Below are positions 43,917 through 55,700 of a DNA stretch of 64,000 nucleotides, in pieces. The notes below the pieces were generated by a model. The model was not told the origin of the DNA. It made no database searches and saw nothing but the letters and a program-made list of their open reading frames with translations. The position numbers and the translations under genes are program-made. The stretch comes from Pogonophryne albipinna. Taxonomy: Eukaryota > Chordata > Actinopteri > Perciformes > Artedidraconidae. The stretch covers positions 35,243,420 through 35,307,419 of the forward strand of contig CM053243.1 of assembly GCA_028583405.1 (NCBI GenBank). Direction: 5' to 3'. The first letter of the stretch is position 1; every line of letters starts with the position of its first letter.

Positions 43917-44271
43917 CTCTATGACAGGGGTAACCAACAGGTCGATCGCGATCGACTGGTCGATCTTCAAAGCCTTCACTGTCGATCCCTAGCATTTAAA
44001 AAATAAATAAATAATATTTTCCCAAAAAAAATAAAAAATCCAAAAAATGTTCATGCTCTGGTTGGTTGGTTGTTTAAACAAACTTTTTAGAGCTAGCTCT
44101 GGCTTGTTGATTTGAATCACGCACAGGTCATTTTACAAACTCCAATTGGTTATTAGATATGTTGACGTCTATTGCTGCATGCAATTGTGGGTGGGGTTAA
44201 ATAAATCTTATTTTAACGGTCATCTTGAGGAATAATTTAAACTTTACCAAGTTCTGCTAATCTTTAACCAA

Positions 44272-46121
44272 CATCGATGTGGCTGAGGGTCCGGCGAAAA
44301 AGAAATCAAAAACGTATTATTTCCACCCGGAATGGAAGCATGAATTTATTTTCACATCAGCGAAAGAGAAGACTATAATGCCTCATATGCCAACAGGCGG
44401 TAGCCTTGGCGAAACGGGGCAACCTGGAGCGCCATCATGCGAGCACCCATGGTAAATTCTCATATCCACTCAACAGCGCATTAAGAACCAAAATAATTGA
44501 TGAACTGAAAAGAGGACTAAGCAGAGCTGGCGCTTTTCATCGCGCCTACAGCAAAGAGCAATGCAGCTACAGAAACGTCCCTCCGGATTAGCCATATTTA
44601 GGCTCAGCACAAAAAAACATTTTCGAATGGTGAGATGATTAAAGAAGCAATGAGCGCCACAGCTGACGTCTTGTTTGCGGATTTCAAAAACAAAGAGGAC
44701 ATAAAAGCAAGGATAAAAAGTGTACCACTTGGTGCACCTACTGTAGCCAGAAGAGTCCAGTCATTGTCCGAAGATGTATCCCAGCAAGTATTAAAAGACT
44801 TGTCTCTCTCGGAATACTTTTCAATTCAATTTGACGAGTCTACCAATGCCACAGACACAGCCCAGCTAGGTGTGTTTGTCCGGATGGTTTTCACGGATTT
44901 TACTGTCAAGGAGGCCTTTCTTGTCCTTATCCCATTGAAAGAAAGAACCAGGGGTGAGGATGTGTACAAGGCATTCAAGGACTATGTTCGTGAGTACAAG
45001 ATTCCCATTCATAAAATAGTGTCCTTCACAACCGATGGGGCACCAGCGATGCTCGGTGTTTGTTCAGGATTTGTTTTGCGCTGTGCAGAAAAGACCCAGA
45101 CTTTCCACCATTTGTAAACTATCACTGTGTGATACATCAACAGGCTTTGGCAGCTAAAGCAATGGACATGTCACATGTAATGAATGTTGTTGTTAAGATT
45201 GTCAACTCAATTCGCGCAAAAGCGCTCCAGCACCGGCTATTTAAGTCTTTATTGGACGAGCTGGACTCTGTGTATGGAGATTTGATCCTTCACGCAGATG
45301 TAAGGTGGCTCAGTCGGGGCAAGGTGCTCCAGCGTTTTCTGGATTTTCTGCCAGAGATCATCAGTTTTCTGAAGTCGAGGAACGAGGAGTATGAGCAGCT
45401 GTCCGACGATACCTGGTTATTGGACTTGGGGTTCCTTACCGATCTGACTGCAAAACTCAATGACCTTAACCGAGAATTGCAAGGGAAAGACCGAGAGCTT
45501 GGTCACATGATTAGCGCAGTGGAGGCATTCAAAGTGAAGCTCAGTTTGTGGACCACTCGGTTAAGACATGCGAGGCTGACACACTTCCCAAATCTTGAAA
45601 AGGTGTCACAAAACCTCACAGACAAAACTGCTTTCCATCCTGAACAATTCTGCGCCCATTTGAACAAACTGACATCAGAATTTGGTGCTCGATTTGTGCA
45701 GCTACAAGACATGGGGCAAGTAGTTGGTTTTGTATCAAACCCTTTCCTCAGCGTTGACATTGAACAGCTGTCAGCTAAAATGCAGGAGGTGTTTACATTA
45801 CCTATGGGTGTTGACATGAAGATCATTGAAATGCAAAGCGACATTGAATTGAAGGCCAGAGCAAGAGATCAGGACTTTTGGTCACTCGTGAGTAGAGAGA
45901 GGTATCCACTGATTGTGTCATGTGCGCTTAAACTGAAGGCCTACTTTGGCTCCACATACTTATGTGAAACGGCCTTTTCACAAATAAAAATAATTAAATC
46001 CAAGTATAGAACTCGTATGACTGACGCACATCTTACTGACTGCCTCCGGCTGGCAATCACTAACTATCAGCCAGATTTCAAAAGGCTTACAGATAATGTG
46101 CAGTCACAGCAGTCTCATTAA
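44272..46121 (+). pseudogene. hAT transposase (GTF2IRD2/Charlie-like), several frameshifts and a stop
   Basis: The N-terminus reads FHPEWKHEFIFTSAKEK, then in another frame a BED-type zinc finger (CLICQQAVALAKRGNLERHH, ASTHGKF). After a frameshift and a TAG near 44591, the core follows at 44635-45080 (FSIQFDESTNATDTAQLGVF, FTTDGAPAMLG), and then from about 45080 in a new frame (VNYHCVIHQQALAAKAMDM, DVRWLSRGKVLQRFLDFL). The C-terminal hATC dimerisation domain is KLKAYFGSTYLCETAFSQIK and KSKYRTRMTDAHLTDCLRLA. The family includes transposases domesticated as GTF2IRD2 in mammals. At least three frame changes mean this copy is dead, although residues are well preserved. Confidence 0.9.
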
Positions 46122-46139
46122 AGGCAGGCTGATAGAGCA

Positions 46140-46420
46140 AGTTGTGCATTGAAAATATATTGTGCATTGAACAGAGAAACTTAATATGGATTACATTGAA
46201 CTGTAGGCTAATATCTGTACATGTGAATATTAATAATTGAACTGAGAAACTAAATATAGTGCATTGAACAGATACTGTAAATATGAATAGTTTGTATTGA
46301 ACAGATATGCCTACCGCAAATATTAAGATTGTGCATTAAGCAGATAGTGTGAATAGTTTGTATTGAACAGATATGCCTACCGTAAATATGAATATTGTAC
46401 ATTGAACAGATAACTGCATA
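46140..46420 (+). repeat. Degenerate tandem repeat in the hAT 3' region
   Basis: Repeated words TTGTATTGAACAGATATGCC and AATATGAATA(T/G)TGT alternate over about 280 bp, three to four irregular copies. Confidence 0.65.
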
Positions 46421-46614
46421 ACTGTGTCTTTCTTTGTGTGCATCTTTACACGTACAATGAGCCTGTTGTAACATAAATTGATTGCAAAAATAAATATGAC
46501 GATGAACAGTCTTAGTGTTTTTTTTGGAAGATATCGGATTGGTAGATCTCGGTTCACATTTTGGAATAAAAAGTGATCTTTGGCTTGAAAAGGTTGGTTA
46601 CCACTGCTCTATGA

Positions 46615-49600
46615 GCTCCTTCAGCATGTTGCCCACATGTCTTTATTCTTATTTATTTTTTGAATCAATCTCAGACAAGGACAGATGAGGAAACAGACAC
46701 AGGAACATTTCCATGAACTCTCGAATTTCTGATCCACCTTGAGATTAACTCAGAATTCTGCCCCACGGTGAGAGACTCGGACTCAGTTACTCTTGTGGTG
46801 CCGTCAAACAAAACGACGGGTACAATTTGAAGCTGTTGCCCTGAAGAAAGCCAAAGGATTTGCTTCTTGAAATAAACAGTGTCAGAGATACAGATAGATG
46901 TGGCTGGATAACCTTGTGGATCAAGTCAGCGAAATAGAGGATAATGTTGTTTTTTCTTGTTTCGCATAATAGTACCAAGTCTGAAATGCTCTGATACTGT
47001 GACAGCAAGAAATTATCAAATTAGAAACAATTATTATGTTATAACATTTAATTACGAGTCCAATTAATGTGTTGGATAAGTGGTTCCATTGCCTTTAAAA
47101 CACTGTAATGTATTTAATAACTTTTATTTTCCTTTTTCTGTTTAGATTAATCATGTTTCTACTCTGTCTATATAGAATTGACAACAAATATGCATGTGAA
47201 TAATTTCCAGAGTAAAGCGGAAAACCGAGAAAAACTGAAAAAGAAACTAGAAAAAAAACTGAAAAAATATTCATCAGACTTTGTAGATTACGAGGCTTCA
47301 GTAAAGAATAGAGCACTGATGAGCTATTACCCAGACGGACGCATTGCTTAAAAAATAAATGGGGGACAAATGGAACATTGGATTCGTTAAATAATGACGA
47401 TGATGATGAGCAACAGGGGTCAAAGACATTCACTAGTTAACGTCTGAATTCATTAGTGTCTGGAGGACTTATCTTAAAGCTATTCATCTGAGAAAAGGCC
47501 CAAGAATCAAGTTTGACATTGGTAGCATAACTTAAAAAAATAAAAAGGTTCTCTAATAAGTTTCACAGAAAGGAAACATGTTGTCAGCAGATAGGAGTGT
47601 GTCATTACAAAGTATTATCTTAGTAATAACCACATTAGCTTAATAGCTCTATTGCATTCCTGTCTTGTTTTGCTTTGTTTTGTGGGTTTCTTTGATCGGG
47701 AGCAACTGAAATCAATTACTTCATATTTGTTCACAATGTCTTTGACTGTTTGTGTTTAACATTTTCATCTGACTATGTTTAACGTATCCTAGGAGACAGG
47801 CAAACTCCCAACACGCTAACAGACACAAAGCCTTCAAAGTTTATATTTTTATATTAACATTTGATGTTATGCTATGTCTGAAAGTAGCAAAGTCTGCATT
47901 AAAAACAACTTTACATTTCACTAGCTAAGACATTGCATATCATATGTTTCTATCCGTACAAAGTGGCTTCCAGTGTGTCAGAGTCAGACCAAAAGTGTTT
48001 TAAGAACAGCTGCACTTCTGTAAATATATGAATTGCTTAGGACCAAATTACATCTCTAAATGTCTATTACCATATAAACACTCTCTGCTGCTTACTGTTG
48101 CTGAGGAAGCATTTACTAACTATTCACCAGAGAGCTGGGACTAACTTCCAGAGGATATTAAACTTGCACTAACTTTGACCACCTTACAATCCAGGTTAAA
48201 AAACAAATTTGTTCTGCTCTGCCCTTGACTGAACCTGAAATACTCATCGTAAAAAATCCTGTCCTCCAATCAAGCAAGACCTGTCAAGCCCAACTAAACT
48301 CTACATGGTAAAAGTCTGCCAGAAGATGGATTTATGGATACTAAAAAACATGTAATGAGCCTTGAAATCAATAAAAAGCTGTTTAGTTCATAAATCAAAT
48401 CGCAATAAATGTAAAGGGTAATGGAGCTGCCAATTTGCTTCGGATGGAGGAATCCTTCCTTACATAAATGGAGTTAGATGATCCGGTTAGCAGGAAAAGT
48501 GTTTTCTATTTGTTCTTTTGTTACAATTTGACATAAAGCTACTGTTATTTGGTTGCTGTCAATGCAATCTGGGAGAACATCTAGGGGGGGAAATATATGT
48601 GGGGGATGACTTTAACAGCATTGTCCTCTCAAAAAACCATAAGAAGGTCATTTTAAGAGACACACTCATGCTATAACCTGTTTGCAAACAATACAAACAA
48701 ATCAAGCCCTCATATTTACTTCATAATAAGTTCCCTCCGGGAAGAACTGATTGGAAATTCTCACCATATTCTGCTCAAAGCAGTGTTTATCAGCTTTATA
48801 AAAGCATCCAATTACAAGTTGTATCGCTTGAGAACTAATGACAACAACATGAAAATACTATATTCCTCTGAGAAGTCCATATCAAATGATAGTAAATACA
48901 GTTTGGTTTAATGGGACTTTGTTGTATCCTTTGAGCATAAGAATAAACACTGAATAAAAAAAAGAATTCTGTAATTTGCTACTTCTGATTAAACATATAA
49001 AACAGTTTGACACTTCAGTTGTCTCACCATGTGTTTTCAAATAACAGTGGGAGGGAGTCACATCAGGCTAATGTGCTGTGTTGTTTCGCAGATGACAGGT
49101 ATCATGGGCTAGGATTGCTACTTTGAAGGCCATTTGAAAACTCATTTGCCAGCAGGCGGTGTCAGCTGTTGGTGCGGAAAATCATGGGAATATGCAGCCG
49201 GGGGAAACATGTGATCAGAGCTGAGAGTGGCGGAGGATGAGCGGGTTGACCTTTCCCTGCTACCCACTGCACTTACTGTGGGAGGAGCCTGCTCACCACG
49301 GTGAAACTCACATTCACCTGCTCGATTTTTATATTCCAAGACAAGGTTAATCGAGCAGTTCTGCATAAAGGTTGAAAAGGGGGCTGCTACCAAAAGGAGT
49401 GAGCCTTAGTACATGGGTACCTTCTCTTTATACGTTTTTTCCAAAGTCAAATAAATAAGGGAGAAGTTTCTATTTATTGAGAAGCTGCTGGCGGGTGTCT
49501 AGTAATGGTCTGGCTGATATGCCAGTCTATTGCAATGTACGGTACTGACAAAAACATAAACATATAAAAACGACAACAAAAATTCAGACAGAAATAATAA

Positions 49601-50392
49601 TATATATTAAATAAAAAGAGAAAAACAAGATAAAAGAGAAAACTAAAATAGTAGCATATTGTATTAAGGTAGCATGATACAGAGAAAAAGCTCCCATTTA
49701 AACCGTTTTAATATTCAGTAATTGACTCTGACCCAAAGCACTGTAAGCAAGCAAGACGTTTTGTCCCATTTTATTCAATTTCGTTTTGATCTATTCCCCC
49801 CAATAACTATCTGATGCTCTCTTTTATCTTCACTAAAGTCTGACAGACAGCGATAATTAATTGACAAACCAGCAGCCTGATGGGAATAATAGCCATCTGG
49901 GAAGAATCAATACCACAACCTCCCGTGAATCATATAGCTCTTCATCCACCAGCGGTAACAGAGCATTACATCTACTCAAATGTACACCACTTGTCCACGA
50001 TGCGTCTGTAGTGATGGTGTTGAGAAGAGGACAAGTGATGGCTTCCTGCCTCTCGGGAGGGGAATGGAGGACTTAGATGGATTGTCACAGTTGAAGTGCA
50101 TGTTTATGGATCAGCTCTGACTGAGTGCTCCTTTAGAAAAGAGTCTTCGCTGCCCAATCGATGGGGTGATTATGTCATTGTTACCTTCCACTTCATTATG
50201 AATCCCTGTGAGCTGAACACGGCTAAATAAAGAAACGGCGCTGCTAGCAATGTGTCATCCACACCCAGACAGGAAAGAACTAATAGTTAGCGTTATGAAC
50301 AACAGCTCATTAGATGTGTTGCTACAAAAGGAGCATGGCGGAAATAGTTTGTGACAGGGACATCAAGATGTCAGCGTGTGTGTGTGCCTTAC
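46615..50392. other. Gene-free intronic sequence before exon 50393-50563
   Basis: AT-rich. An old LINE relic lies at about 47990-48235. The nell1 donor site lies at 50388-50392 (minus strand). No other feature recognised. Confidence 0.42.
47990..48235 (+). pseudogene. Old L2-like RT C-terminus relic
   Basis: Translation shows scattered remnants of the CR1/L2 RT tail: LGPNYISKCLLPY, then NYSPESWD, a stop, LPEDIKLALTLTTLQSRLKN. Compare LGPKYISDLLLNY and LTTFKSRLKTF in the intact copy at 12012-13118. Stops and frame losses show it is ancient. Confidence 0.55.
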
Positions 50393-50563
50393 CTGTTACA
50401 GTCGACGTGCAGCAGTAGGTGGGTGGCGCTGATGGTGAGGGCGATCTTGTGCCACTGGCCGTCAGCGAGGCGGTAGGGGAAGGACTCGGAGCGCGGCTTG
50501 CCTTTGAAGCGGTAGTGGTAGCGGATCTCCTCCCTCACCCCGCTGCTCTCCAGCTCAAAGTAA
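50393..50563 (-). CDS. nell1: nell1 internal exon (LamG/TSPN domain, central part)
   Basis: A 171-bp exon on the minus strand with a CTCTGCAG acceptor just above 50563 and a GTAAGG donor just below 50393. It encodes one base finishing a Ser or similar codon, then 56 residues (YFELESSGVREEIRYHYRFK, GKPRSESFPYRLADGQWHKI, ALTISATHLLLHVDCN), then AG, which joins the next exon's G to make Arg. This is the strand-rich centre of the secreted protein's LamG-like domain and matches my memory of vertebrate NELL1 (YHYR-KGKPR, FPYRLADGQWHK, LLLHVDCNRIYERV). NELL2 has a different YHYR region. High GC and third-position GC bias contrast with the AT-rich surroundings. Confidence 0.92.
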
Positions 50564-50710
50564 CTGCAGAGGAAGAGAGGGGAAGTCAGAGGTGCTCAGT
50601 TTCCTGGTTTCCAGTCTCTTTTCAAAACTCATTGAAAACTAGAGCCTGTAATGGAAATTATGATTATCAGAAAATGTAATGCTATGATGTTATACAACAT
50701 ATAAATGATA
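50564..50710. other. nell1 intron upstream of exon 50393-50563
   Basis: Holds the acceptor and polypyrimidine region (minus strand). Contains no other feature before the foldback repeat. Confidence 0.6.
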
Positions 50711-51116
50711 ATATTCCTTGTTTTTATTTATTCGTTTGATTCTATAATCTTGGGCTTTTTAGCCGTTCCTCAGGAACTGAAATTCAAAATAAAATAAGCG
50801 AAAACAGACGTAGGCCTACTGTATTTGGGAAATTCCGAGCATCATTGCGATACACACCCACTGAACTGATTACCCAAGATCCTCAGCTTGAAGCTCAGTG
50901 ATTGGATGTTTTAGCCACAATGCACGTTGGGATATGGTGTTAATGCGATATGAAATCCGAAAAACATTTCGGAGTTTAGGATGGCCGAAGACACTACACT
51001 ACCCATAATCCTCAGCGATCGTACAGTCCCTTTACTTTATTTTGAAATTCAGTTCCTGAGGAACGGCTAAAAAGCCCAAGATTATAGAATTAAACGGATA
51101 AATAAAAACAAGAATA
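50711..51116. mobile_element. Foldback MITE next to a nell1 exon
   Basis: Arms of about 83 bp (50711-50796 and 51034-51116) are inverted copies with few mismatches, both including TCTATAATCTTGGGCTTTTT and GCCGTTCCTCAGGAACTGAA. The 240-bp loop contains no gene. No clear target duplication was found, so the outer ends are approximate. Confidence 0.8.
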
Positions 51117-51753
51117 ATTTTGTGTTATTGTTGAGTAAATAACAGTGTGTTATTTAGAAAAGAATAACAAATTAGAAGGAAAAAAATATTTAAAAAATAC
51201 TTATTTCAGTAATCTGAGGCTCTGAGCCCCATTTATTTTCCTAACGGATGGCAAAAAAAGTCCGACATAATACGATTTAAAATAAAAACAATAATCGTTG
51301 CTTGGTAGTGAGTAAGAACATGTTTTTATGAACCACACAGCTTCCGGTCTACCAAGACCCGACCAGACAAAAATAAGTGGTGCAGGCAAGAAATGTGGCG
51401 TATCATATGCACACAACACTCGGCCTCAGAACTCAATGGGGATGGTTGGCGTATCATATGCATGCAAAATCGTACTTCTGCGTATCTATTGCACAGATTT
51501 CCAATGTGTAAAGTCGTGTCATTTGTACGCAGACTGAAGAGAGTGGGTTGGTTATTTCATTACAGATGAACAGGTTTCTAACTTGTTGACTGGAAGAGAA
51601 GGAAGATGGCTGCCTAGCTGGTGCGGAGGTGAAAACACGCTGCAAACATTTGAGTTATTTTGTAGGAATCCGGGAACTGAGAGTGTAACAAAAGGGCGGG
51701 TTGACTACGCAAATACTTTTTTCTTACAGAAGGTAAAGAAAAAGGAAAGGGAA
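51117..51753. other. Probable 5' untranslated region of the LINE, plus intron
   Basis: The 14-mer GCGTATCATATGCA occurs twice (51396 and 51451). A reading frame is open from 51583 but its first in-frame ATG is 51754. The LINE's 5' end was not resolved. Confidence 0.35.
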
Positions 51754-52722
51754 ATGTCAACACGTTTCAGCCAGAAAGAAAAACAGAAACAGGCCGGAAC
51801 AATGAATCCGCCTGAGGCAAATATACCTGAGGAGGGAGGGGAAGGCCTCTCTGAAATATTAAAAGAAATCAGAGAATTCCGCATGGAAACTGCTGGGAAT
51901 TTTGGAGTATTGAAGGAGGAAATAAACGACTTGAGAGAAGGCTTCGGAGAGCTGAAAATAAGAGCGGATGCAGCAGAATTAAGAATCGCAGAAAATGAAG
52001 ACCGTGAAATCGGTATGACAAAAATACTCCTTCACAGTTTACGCATGCAAAAGCAACTGGAAAATAAATGCGCGGAACTTGAAGGCCGGGAACGACGGAA
52101 CAATCTGAGGATTTATTCAGTGCCCGAAAAATGTGAGGGAAATAGCATGATGGACTTTGTGGAAAACTTAATACGCGAGAAACTGGATGTGAGCGGCGAA
52201 ATTCCCATTGAGAGAGCGCACCGGGCAACGGGGCATCTCACTGGGCACAGCGACCGTCCCCGATCAATAATAGTCCGCTTCCAAAACTACAACGTGAGGC
52301 AAAGGGTGCTACAAGCCGCCTGGGCAAAGAAGGACATCAGGGTGAAAGATTGCAGGATTTTCTTTGATGAGGACTTCACCACCCAAGTGTTCAAGGAGCG
52401 CGCAAAATACAGACAAGTAAGGAAGCAGCTCCAGGAAAGAAACATCAAATCCCGCATTCTGTTCCCTGCTAAACTGAAATTATTCGAGAAAAACGGAAAA
52501 GTCAGGGTGTTTAACAACCCACAAGATGCGGCACAGGGTCTACTGGAGTATGGTGTCAACATGGAGAGTCCAGCAGGAGAACCGGACTTGGAGTCTACTC
52601 TTCAGGCTTCAGGATGGCAGACACACCGCTCCAGGAACCGGAGAACCCCAGGATGTGAGCTGATGTCGGACGTAAAGACATTAATTGACTCGCTTGATCG
52701 GCATGAAAGAGCAAAGAAATGA
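51754..52722 (+). CDS. LINE ORF1 protein, L1-ORF1-like, 322 codons
   Basis: The open frame is intact. The first in-frame ATG is 51754 (MSTRFSQKEKQKQ). Residues of about 30-110 form a coiled coil (EGLSEILKEIREFRMETA, LKEEINDLREGFGELK, LENKCAELEGRERRNNLRIY). Then comes an RNA-binding fold like that of L1 ORF1p (IERAHRATG, RPRSIIVRFQNYNVRQRVLQ, FFDEDFTTQVFKERAKYRQV, ILFPAKLKLF). Such proteins trimerise and coat the LINE RNA. The last 60 residues are polar with no recognised domain. The spacer to ORF2 is 64 bp. Confidence 0.82.
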   Translation: MSTRFSQKEKQKQAGTMNPPEANIPEEGGEGLSEILKEIREFRMETAGNFGVLKEEINDLREGFGELKIRADAAELRIAENEDREIGMTKILLHSLRMQKQLENKCAELEGRERRNNLRIYSVPEKCEGNSMMDFVENLIREKLDVSGEIPIERAHRATGHLTGHSDRPRSIIVRFQNYNVRQRVLQAAWAKKDIRVKDCRIFFDEDFTTQVFKERAKYRQVRKQLQERNIKSRILFPAKLKLFEKNGKVRVFNNPQDAAQGLLEYGVNMESPAGEPDLESTLQASGWQTHRSRNRRTPGCELMSDVKTLIDSLDRHERAKK

Positions 52723-52786
52723 ACAGGTATGTGTGGAGGGAGTTAACTCCTTGCAGACGTACATGGAAAACAATAACAATACATAA

Positions 52787-55700
52787 ATGACTGAGCCACT
52801 CGGAATCTTTTCCAGATTTGACAACACAGAGTATAACATGTATAATTTTGATTATGATGTCGATTCAGAGAATCATGTGTTTAATCATATAAGTGACTCG
52901 TGTAAATATTATACAGATGATCAATTTAATGACAATGTTGGACTTGAAAATACATTTTCTTTAATACATTTCAACTGCAGGAGTCTGTATGCAAACTTTA
53001 ATAAGATCACTGAATACCTACATACATTTAAAAGTAAATTCAAAGTAATTGCCATATCGGAGACTTGGTTAAATAAAGACGAAGTCACTGATTTCCAAAT
53101 TGAGGGTTACGTGCTACACCATATCAACAGAACCAATAAGAGAGGAGGGGTGTGGCTCTTTATGTGGACAGCGTCCTAAAATGCACACTGGTTGAAAAAA
53201 TGTCAATTGTGACTGATGATTTAATGGAATGCATAACTATAGAAATTGAAATGGAAAGGAAGAGAAATGTTGTTGTGACTTGTGCATATAGAGCACCAGG
53301 ATCAAATGTAGAGTTTTTTAAAGATAGTTTAGGAGTATTAATGGATGGCCTAAATGAAAATAAAACATGTATTATTTGTGGGGATTTTAACATCGACCTT
53401 CTAAATGTATCTAAACACAAAACAACTTCTGATTTCCTGGATGCATTGTACAGCAGGGGGCTTTATCCCCTAATCACTAAGCCCAGTAGAATAACATCAA
53501 CTTGTGCAACATTGATCGACAATATCTTTACAAATGTCATGGAAAACAGTGCTAAGAGTGGGCTAATAATAAATGACATAAACGACCATTTACCTGTATT
53601 TGTAGCATATGATTGGCAATTAAAGAAAAAGAAGGAAGAGACTCGCAGTAGATATGTCAGGGTAAGGACTGCTGAAGCAAAAGACAAATTTAGGAGTGAC
53701 CTCTTAAAGGAAGAATGGAGAGGGGTTTATAGAGAAGATGTAAATGCTGCATATGAGTCCTTCCTAAAAATCTACATATCACTGTATGACAAACATTGTC
53801 CCACTGTGCTCCGTACATATAAAGGTACTTATCATCAAAAGCCTTGGATAACCAAAGGCTTACAAAATGCTTGCAAGAAGAAAAATAACCTTTATAAAGA
53901 CTTCATAAAATTTAGGACAAAGGCAATTGAAAAGCAATACAAGGCATATAAAAATAAGTTGACAGTTATAATGAGACAAGCAAAAAGAGAATATTATAAT
54001 AATATGTTAAAAGAAAAGAAAAATGATATCAAGGGCACATGGAAAATCTTAAATAATGTTATTGGAAATAAATCTGTATCCACTGGCCTGCCCAGTCACT
54101 TCATTGATGACAAAAATAAGGTTGTAAAAAACATGAATGAAGTGGTTCATGAATTCAACTCTTTTTTTGTAAATGTCGGACCTAATCTTGCAAAGACTAT
54201 TCCAAAACAACACGATGGGCAAAAAGAGGATGGCGGAATTGGGGGAAGTAAAGTGTTGCAGTCAATGTTTCTGGGAGAGATAAACTAAATTGAAATTAGA
54301 TCCGTTGTAGACAAATGCAAAAATAAGACTTCGACAGATAGTGATGGGATCGACATGACAATAGTGAAAATGACTATTGACTGCATAATTAAACCGCTAA
54401 GCTACATCTTTAATCTTTCATTTCAGACAGGTATTTTCCCAGATAGCATGAAAATAGCTAAAGTTATCCCACTTTTCAAAACAGGGGACAAAAGCCAATT
54501 TACCAACTACAGACCAGTGTCCTTGCTTTCACAATTTTCAAAGGTCCTTGAGAAATTGTTTGTCCAAAAATTTGATAATTTTATTGAAAAAAATGAGTTA
54601 TTGAGTGAGAGTCAGTATGGATTTAGGAAAAATCGATCTACAGCTTTAGCTTTAATGAAAATAACAGAAGAAATTACAACAGTTATAGAAAGAAATAAAT
54701 ACACAATAGGTGTATTTATTGACTTAAAAAAGGCATTTGACACCATAGACCAGGGGTGTCAAACTCAAGGCCCGGGGGCCAAATCCGGCCCGCGACCTAA
54801 TTTTATGTGGCCCGCAAGAGCTTGCAAAGAATATAATATAAATTACAATTGGTGTAATTGTTGAATATTTACTTTCAATTATTTGCCCTAGACTTCTGCT
54901 TTCAGACGTAGTTATTTAGGAAGATATTACCAGAACTGATAATAATCCAATGCAGGGCCAACAATGTAATACATTATTTAATATATATTATATATTTACA
55001 TATGTATATTTTATATATAATTAAAATTACAACCGGCCCTTTGAGTGCAACCATAATGCTGATGTGGCCCGGGATGAAATTGAGTTTGACACCCCTGCCA
55101 TAGACCATTACCTATTAATTTCGAAATTACATAGATATGGTGTGAGAGGAGTAGTTCTAGATTGGTTAAAAAGTTATTTAGATAACAGACAACAATATGT
55201 AGAATTTGCTGTTAGTACATCGGAGTGTATGAACATAGAATGTGGTGTCCCGCAGGGCTCGGTTTTAGGGCCTAAACTTTTTATTTTGTACATCAATGAC
55301 ATATGTGAAATGTCAACATTATTGCAATTTGTGTTGTTTGCAGACGACACAAATTTATTTTGCTCAGGAGATGACTTAAACATTTTAGCAAAGTGTATTG
55401 GACATGAAATGGTCAAACTTAAAAGATGGTTTGATGAAAATAAGTTAACCCTAAATTTGAATAAAACGAAGTTTATGGTTTTTGCTAATAGAAAAAAAGA
55501 TGAAAACATTTCATTGTCCATTGATGGAGTTTTTATTGAAAGGGTTTCTGAATTTCGATTCTTAGGTGTGACGCTGGATGAAAACCTGACATGGAAATCA
55601 CACATAGCACATGTTAAAACCAAAGTGTCTAGGAATATTTCTGTTCTAAACAAGGCAACGTATTTGCTAGATTACAAGGCATTGAGGATGTTGTACTGTT

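Larger units (their letters stand above)
43925..46606 (+). mobile_element. hAT DNA transposon with decayed transposase
   Basis: The ends are CAGGGGTAACCAAC and GGTTGGTTACCACTG, flanked by a perfect 8-bp duplication CTCTATGA (43917-43924 and 46607-46614). Subterminal CGATCGCGATCGACTGGTCG forms a palindrome at 43943-43966. The 2.7 kb interior carries a BED finger, transposase core and dimerisation domain on the plus strand. AT-rich near-tandem units follow the gene (46140-46420). Confidence 0.92.
6980..50392 (-). other. nell1: 43.4 kb nell1 intron, packed with transposons
   Basis: This is the interval between two phase-compatible exons of one gene on the minus strand. The donor GTAAG lies at 50388-50392 and the acceptor AG at 6980-6981 (both read on the minus strand). 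It holds two LTR retrotransposons, two L2-type LINE fragments plus a relic, a hAT element with transposase, and several MITEs, alternating with unique AT-rich DNA. I saw no further exon inside it. Confidence 0.8.

Noticed and set aside
50860..50876. TTACCCA near 50867 as the 5' target duplication of the LINE at 51583-56665 (3' flank TTACCCAGCTG)
   Set aside because: Only seven bases match, and the site lies inside the foldback repeat, too far upstream of ORF1.
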